A DNA stretch of 64,000 bases from Rhodobacter sp. (GTDB taxonomy: Bacteria; Pseudomonadota; Alphaproteobacteria; Rhodobacterales; Rhodobacteraceae): contig JACKKG010000001.1 in assembly GCA_020637515.1 (NCBI GenBank), positions 2,324,501 through 2,388,500 of the forward strand, given 5' to 3'. The translations under genes were made by a program, and so were the position numbers. Numbering within the stretch: the first letter of the stretch is position 1; every line of letters begins with the position of its first letter. Positions 60,267-64,000 of the stretch are shown piece by piece. The notes under the pieces are model-generated. The model ran no database searches and was not told where the DNA came from. It was given only the letters and a program-made list of their open reading frames with translations.

Positions 60267-63131
60267 ATGGCGGAACAGAAGTTCATCGAGATCAGGGGCG
60301 CGCGCGAGCACAACCTCAAGGGCGTGGACGTCGATATTCCGCGCGATCAACTGGTGGTGATCACGGGGCTGTCCGGTTCGGGCAAGTCCTCGCTCGCGTT
60401 CGACACGATCTATGCCGAGGGCCAGCGCCGCTATGTCGAATCGCTTTCGGCCTATGCGCGGCAGTTCCTGGACATGATGCAAAAGCCCGATGTGGACCAT
60501 ATCGCCGGTCTGAGCCCGGCGATTTCCATCGAGCAGAAGACAACCTCGAAGAACCCGCGCTCGACCGTCGGCACGGTGACCGAGATCCACGATTACCTGC
60601 GTCTGTTGTTCGCCCGCGCGGGCACGCCCTATTCGCCGGCCACCGGCCTGCCGATCGAGGCGCAGCAGGTGCAGGACATGGTGGACCGCGTGCTGACCCT
60701 GCCCGAGGGGACGCGCGCCTATCTGCTGGCGCCGATCGTTCGCGACCGCAAGGGCGAATACAAGAAAGAGATGCTGGAGCTCAGAAAGCAGGGGTTCCAG
60801 CGGGTCAAGGTGGACGGTGCGTTCCACGACCTGGACACGCCGCCCGATCTGGACAAGAAATTCCGCCACGACATCGACGTTGTGGTGGACCGGATCGTTG
60901 TGCGCCCGGGGATGGAAACGCGGCTTGCCGACAGCTTCCGCACCGCGCTGGACCTGGCCAGCGGCATCGCGATTCTGGAAATGGCCCAGGCAGCCGAGGG
61001 CGAAACCCCCGAACGGATCACCTTCAGCGAGAATTTCGCCTGTCCCGTCAGCGGCTTCACCATCCCCGAGATCGAACCGCGCCTGTTCAGCTTCAACGCG
61101 CCCTATGGCGCCTGCCCGGCCTGTGACGGGTTGGGGGTCGAATTGTTCTTCGACGAGCGGCTGGTGGTGCCGGATGCGCTGTTGCGGCTCGAGGACGGCG
61201 CGATCGCCCCCTGGCGCAAGGGCAAGACACCCTATTTCCTCCAGACCATCGAGGCGCTGGCCAAGCATTACGGCTTTGACGCCAAGAAACCCTGGCGGGA
61301 TCTGCCCGAGCGGGTGAAGCAGGTTCTGCTGCGCGGCTCGGACGGCGAGGAAATCCCGTTCCGCTACGACGATTCCGGCCGTGTCTATCAGGTGACCCGG
61401 GTGTTCGAGGGGGTGATCCCCAACATGGAACGCCGCTGGAAGGAAACCGACAGCGCCTGGGTGCGCGAGGAATTCGAACGCTACCAGAACAACCGCCCCT
61501 GTTCGACCTGCGGCGGCGCGCGTCTGAAGCCCGAGGCCCTGGCGGTCCGCATCGGTGGCCAGCACATCAGCCAGGTGTCCGAACTGGCGATCAAGGAGGC
61601 CCTGGCCTGGATCGAGGCCGCGTCCGGGCAGTTGAGCGCGCAAAAAGGCCAGATCGCCGCCGCCATTCTGAAGGAAATCCGCGAGCGGCTGGGATTCCTG
61701 GTGAACGTGGGGCTGGACTACCTGACGCTCAGCCGCGCGGCGGGCACGCTCTCGGGGGGGGAAAGCCAGCGGATCCGGCTGGCCTCGCAGATCGGCAGCG
61801 GGTTGACCGGGGTGCTCTATGTGCTGGACGAACCCTCGATCGGGCTGCACCAGCGCGACAACGACCGGCTGCTGACGACGCTCAGGAACCTGCGCGACCA
61901 GGGCAACACCGTGCTGGTGGTCGAACATGACGAGGACGCGATCCGCACCGCCGACTGGGTTCTGGACATCGGTCCCGGCGCGGGGGTGCATGGCGGGCGG
62001 GTGGTGTCGCAGGGCACGCCGGCGCAGATCGCCGCCGATCCCGGCAGCCTGACCGGGCAATACCTGTCCGACGCCCGCCGGATCGAGGTTCCGTCCCATC
62101 GGCGCGCGGGCAACGGCAAGGCGGTGCGGGTGGTCAAGGCCACCGGCAACAACCTGCGCGAGGTCTCGGTCGATTTCCCGCTGGGGAAATTCGTCTGCGT
62201 GACCGGCGTGTCGGGTGGCGGCAAATCGACACTGACCATCGAGACGCTGTTCAAGACGGCCTCGATGCGGCTGAACGGCGCCCGCCAGACGCCCGCGCCC
62301 TGCGAGACGGTGCAGGGGTTGCAGCATCTCGACAAGGTGATCGACATCGACCAGCGCGCGATCGGCCGCACGCCACGGTCCAACCCGGCGACCTATACCG
62401 GCGCCTTCGGCCCGATCCGCGACTGGTTCGCCGGCCTGCCCGAGGCCAAGGCGCGCGGCTACAAGCCGGGTCGGTTCAGCTTCAACGTCAAGGGCGGGCG
62501 CTGCGAGGCCTGCCAGGGCGACGGCGTCCTGAAGATCGAGATGAACTTCCTGCCCGACGTCTATGTGACCTGCGAGACCTGCAAGGGCAGGCGCTACAAC
62601 CGCGAGACGCTGGAGGTGTTGTTCAAGGGCAAGTCCATCTCGGATGTGCTGGAGATGACGGTGGAGGAGGCGCAGGGATTCTTTGCCGCCGTGCCGTCGA
62701 TCCGCGAGAAGATGGATGCGCTGATGCAGGTGGGGCTGGGCTATATCAAGGTCGGCCAGCAGGCGACGACTCTGTCGGGCGGCGAGGCGCAGCGCGTGAA
62801 ATTGTCCAAGGAACTGTCGCGCCGCTCGACCGGGCGGACGCTGTATATCCTGGACGAGCCGACCACCGGGCTGCATTTCGAGGATGTGCGCAAGCTGTTG
62901 GAGGTGCTGCACGAACTGGTCGAGCAGGGCAACACCGTGGTGGTGATCGAGCACAATCTCGATGTGGTGAAAACCGCCGACTGGATCATCGACATCGGCC
63001 CCGAGGGGGGCGACGGTGGCGGGATGATCGTCGCCGAGGGCACGCCCGAGGACGTGGCGCGCGCCGAGGCCAGCCATACCGGGCACTACCTGGCGCCCTT
63101 GCTGAAGCGGCGGACGCGGGCCGCCGAGTAG
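60267..63131 (+). CDS. uvrA: Excinuclease ABC subunit A (UvrA)
   Basis: The 954-aa damage-recognition ATPase of nucleotide excision repair. Two ABC modules are visible: Walker A GLSGSGKSS near residue 32 and GVSGGGKST near 650, signatures LSGGESQRIRLASQIG and LSGGEAQRVKLSKELS, and Walker B VLDEPSIGLH and ILDEPTTGLH. Zn-binding pairs are CPACDG with CSTCGG, and CEACQG with CETCKG. ATG 60267 gives the normal MAEQKFIEIRGAREHNL start. A GC-rich pair of hairpins follows the stop. Confidence 0.95.
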   Translation: MAEQKFIEIRGAREHNLKGVDVDIPRDQLVVITGLSGSGKSSLAFDTIYAEGQRRYVESLSAYARQFLDMMQKPDVDHIAGLSPAISIEQKTTSKNPRSTVGTVTEIHDYLRLLFARAGTPYSPATGLPIEAQQVQDMVDRVLTLPEGTRAYLLAPIVRDRKGEYKKEMLELRKQGFQRVKVDGAFHDLDTPPDLDKKFRHDIDVVVDRIVVRPGMETRLADSFRTALDLASGIAILEMAQAAEGETPERITFSENFACPVSGFTIPEIEPRLFSFNAPYGACPACDGLGVELFFDERLVVPDALLRLEDGAIAPWRKGKTPYFLQTIEALAKHYGFDAKKPWRDLPERVKQVLLRGSDGEEIPFRYDDSGRVYQVTRVFEGVIPNMERRWKETDSAWVREEFERYQNNRPCSTCGGARLKPEALAVRIGGQHISQVSELAIKEALAWIEAASGQLSAQKGQIAAAILKEIRERLGFLVNVGLDYLTLSRAAGTLSGGESQRIRLASQIGSGLTGVLYVLDEPSIGLHQRDNDRLLTTLRNLRDQGNTVLVVEHDEDAIRTADWVLDIGPGAGVHGGRVVSQGTPAQIAADPGSLTGQYLSDARRIEVPSHRRAGNGKAVRVVKATGNNLREVSVDFPLGKFVCVTGVSGGGKSTLTIETLFKTASMRLNGARQTPAPCETVQGLQHLDKVIDIDQRAIGRTPRSNPATYTGAFGPIRDWFAGLPEAKARGYKPGRFSFNVKGGRCEACQGDGVLKIEMNFLPDVYVTCETCKGRRYNRETLEVLFKGKSISDVLEMTVEEAQGFFAAVPSIREKMDALMQVGLGYIKVGQQATTLSGGEAQRVKLSKELSRRSTGRTLYILDEPTTGLHFEDVRKLLEVLHELVEQGNTVVVIEHNLDVVKTADWIIDIGPEGGDGGGMIVAEGTPEDVARAEASHTGHYLAPLLKRRTRAAE

Positions 63132-63163
63132 GGCGGTTCGGACTGGCAACGCCGGGCGGCGGC

Positions 63164-63217
63164 GGGGGGCCAGCCCCCCACACCCCCCGCTCAGGGGGGA
63201 TCGCGATCCCCCCTGAG
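63164..63217. terminator. GC-rich hairpins between convergent uvrA and the oxidoreductase gene
   Basis: First, GGGGGGC (63164-63170) / GCCCCCC (63173-63179). Second, a perfect 28-bp palindrome at 63190-63217 whose arm is CTCAGGGGGGATCG. No T-run follows on either strand, but the placement between two stops suggests bidirectional termination. Confidence 0.5.
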
Positions 63218-63250
63218 AACCCCTCGCGGCGTAACCGCGCGGGGCCCGTG

Positions 63251-64000
63251 TCAGGCCAGGTGAAGGGCGGTCTTGCGCCCCTCGTGAAAGGCGAAGGGCG
63301 CAAGACGTGGTGCGGCGGCGTCGCCGATCAGCGCCGGCGCCAAATCGGCGAGATCGGCCGAGAGCGGGTCGAAGGCGCGGTTCGTCGTCGCCAGGATCAG
63401 CGCCGAGGCCGCGACCGTCTGCGTGCTGCCGTCCAGCAGGTTGACCACCCGCGCCCCGGCGCCGTTGCCCAGCCATTCGCCGATGGCGCTTTCGGTCAGG
63501 ACGCGCACCCCGAGGCGGGCGAGCCGCGCGCGGGCATAGCCGTCGGCGGCGGTGCGGGTCAGGTCGCGGCCGACATGGGCGTCGGGGGTGACGATGGTCA
63601 CGCTGTGACCGGCCTCGGCCAGGTGCCAGGCGGTGCCGGTGCCTTTCCAGTGCCCCCCCTCGTCATACACCAGCACGGACGCGCCCAGCCGGGCCTCGCG
63701 ACGCATCACCGCCTCGGCGGACCAGACCGCGCCGCGTTCGATCCCGGGCAGGGTGTCGAGATGCGGCAACCAGCGTTGGAAGCCGTCCTCGTCGGGAAGC
63801 GACCCGGTCGCCAGGATCACCCGGTCGGCGCCGATCGCGCGCACCGCCTCGGCATCGAGAAAGCTGTTCAGGCGGACCTCGACGCCCAGCCGGTCCAACT
63901 CGCGTTCGAACCAGGCGATCAGGTCCAGGATCTGCGCCCGGCGCGGCTGCTGCCCGGCCAGCCGGAACTGGCCGCCGAGATGCGGCTGGGCCTCGGCCAG
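63251..64000 (-). CDS. C-terminal part of an NADH:flavin oxidoreductase (2,4-dienoyl-CoA reductase/TMADH type), partial
   Basis: 249 residues to the window edge, where the gene continues. The first visible part, HLGGQFRLAGQQPRR then ILDLIAWFERELDRLGVEVRL, is typical of the FAD/NAD-binding half of old-yellow-enzyme fusions such as trimethylamine/dimethylamine dehydrogenase and 2,4-dienoyl-CoA reductase. VILATGSLPD and SVLVYDEGGHWKGTGTAWHL (second Rossmann region) follow. The N-terminal FMN barrel and Fe-S Cys lie outside the window, so the substrate class cannot be chosen. Confidence 0.75.
   Translation of the reverse strand: MAEAQPHLGGQFRLAGQQPRRAQILDLIAWFERELDRLGVEVRLNSFLDAEAVRAIGADRVILATGSLPDEDGFQRWLPHLDTLPGIERGAVWSAEAVMRREARLGASVLVYDEGGHWKGTGTAWHLAEAGHSVTIVTPDAHVGRDLTRTAADGYARARLARLGVRVLTESAIGEWLGNGAGARVVNLLDGSTQTVAASALILATTNRAFDPLSADLADLAPALIGDAAAPRLAPFAFHEGRKTALHLA

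Overview
The window is a high-GC, gene-dense stretch of an alphaproteobacterial chromosome, most likely from the Rhodobacterales (Rhodobacteraceae/Paracoccaceae). Pointers are an FMN riboswitch in front of a RibN-type riboflavin transporter, an RNase E with a large acidic insertion in its S1 domain, a TakP-like TRAP transporter, an ivd/mcc leucine operon, and an M23 peptidase overlapping a bactofilin gene. The species cannot be named from sequence alone. No tRNA, rRNA, insertion sequence, prophage or CRISPR array was seen.

Left region (1-19.1 kb) is a catabolic island. At the left edge acetoacetyl-CoA synthetase and an SDR run rightwards. Facing them is a tightly overlapping leftward unit. 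In transcription order it is: a MEDS-SARP type regulator (12400-10901), a cytochrome P450, a two-gene PEP-synthase-like phosphotransferase (ATP-grasp half, then swivelling-His half), an HD-domain protein, an aldehyde dehydrogenase, a second related HD-domain protein, an SDR and a [2Fe-2S] ferredoxin. Divergent from the regulator is a rightward unit of a GMC alcohol oxidase/dehydrogenase and a complete Liv-type ABC importer (binding protein, two permeases, two ATPases). The likely reading is uptake of an unknown hydrophobic or alcoholic compound, P450 hydroxylation, ATP-dependent phosphorylation of the alcohol, and oxidation to CoA-pathway intermediates. The substrate is unknown. This is the most novel part of the window.

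The middle region (19.1-33.8 kb) is mostly housekeeping and small membrane or secreted proteins: YccF, the ABC-F protein Uup, a DedA-like protein, a polytopic membrane protein, an SDR, the biotin transporter BioY, RibN under an FMN riboswitch, RNase E with a long leader, CcdA, and a solitary MttB-family methyltransferase.

The 33.9-49.8 kb region is again metabolic: a membrane alpha/beta hydrolase coupled to a second P450, a TRAP transporter, a LysE-type exporter, and a leucine/isovalerate operon (isovaleryl-CoA dehydrogenase, two LprI-like periplasmic proteins, acyl-CoA synthetase, methylcrotonyl-CoA carboxylase beta and alpha subunits, a DUF455 protein). A palindromic operator lies in front of the operon.

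The right region (50-64 kb) holds cell-envelope and housekeeping genes: M23 peptidase, bactofilin, a DUF2189 membrane protein, RF2, a Bcp peroxiredoxin, QueA, dihydrolipoamide dehydrogenase, a DUF924 protein, an MFS transporter, a rhodanese, UvrA, and the C-terminal part of a flavin/NAD oxidoreductase cut by the window end.
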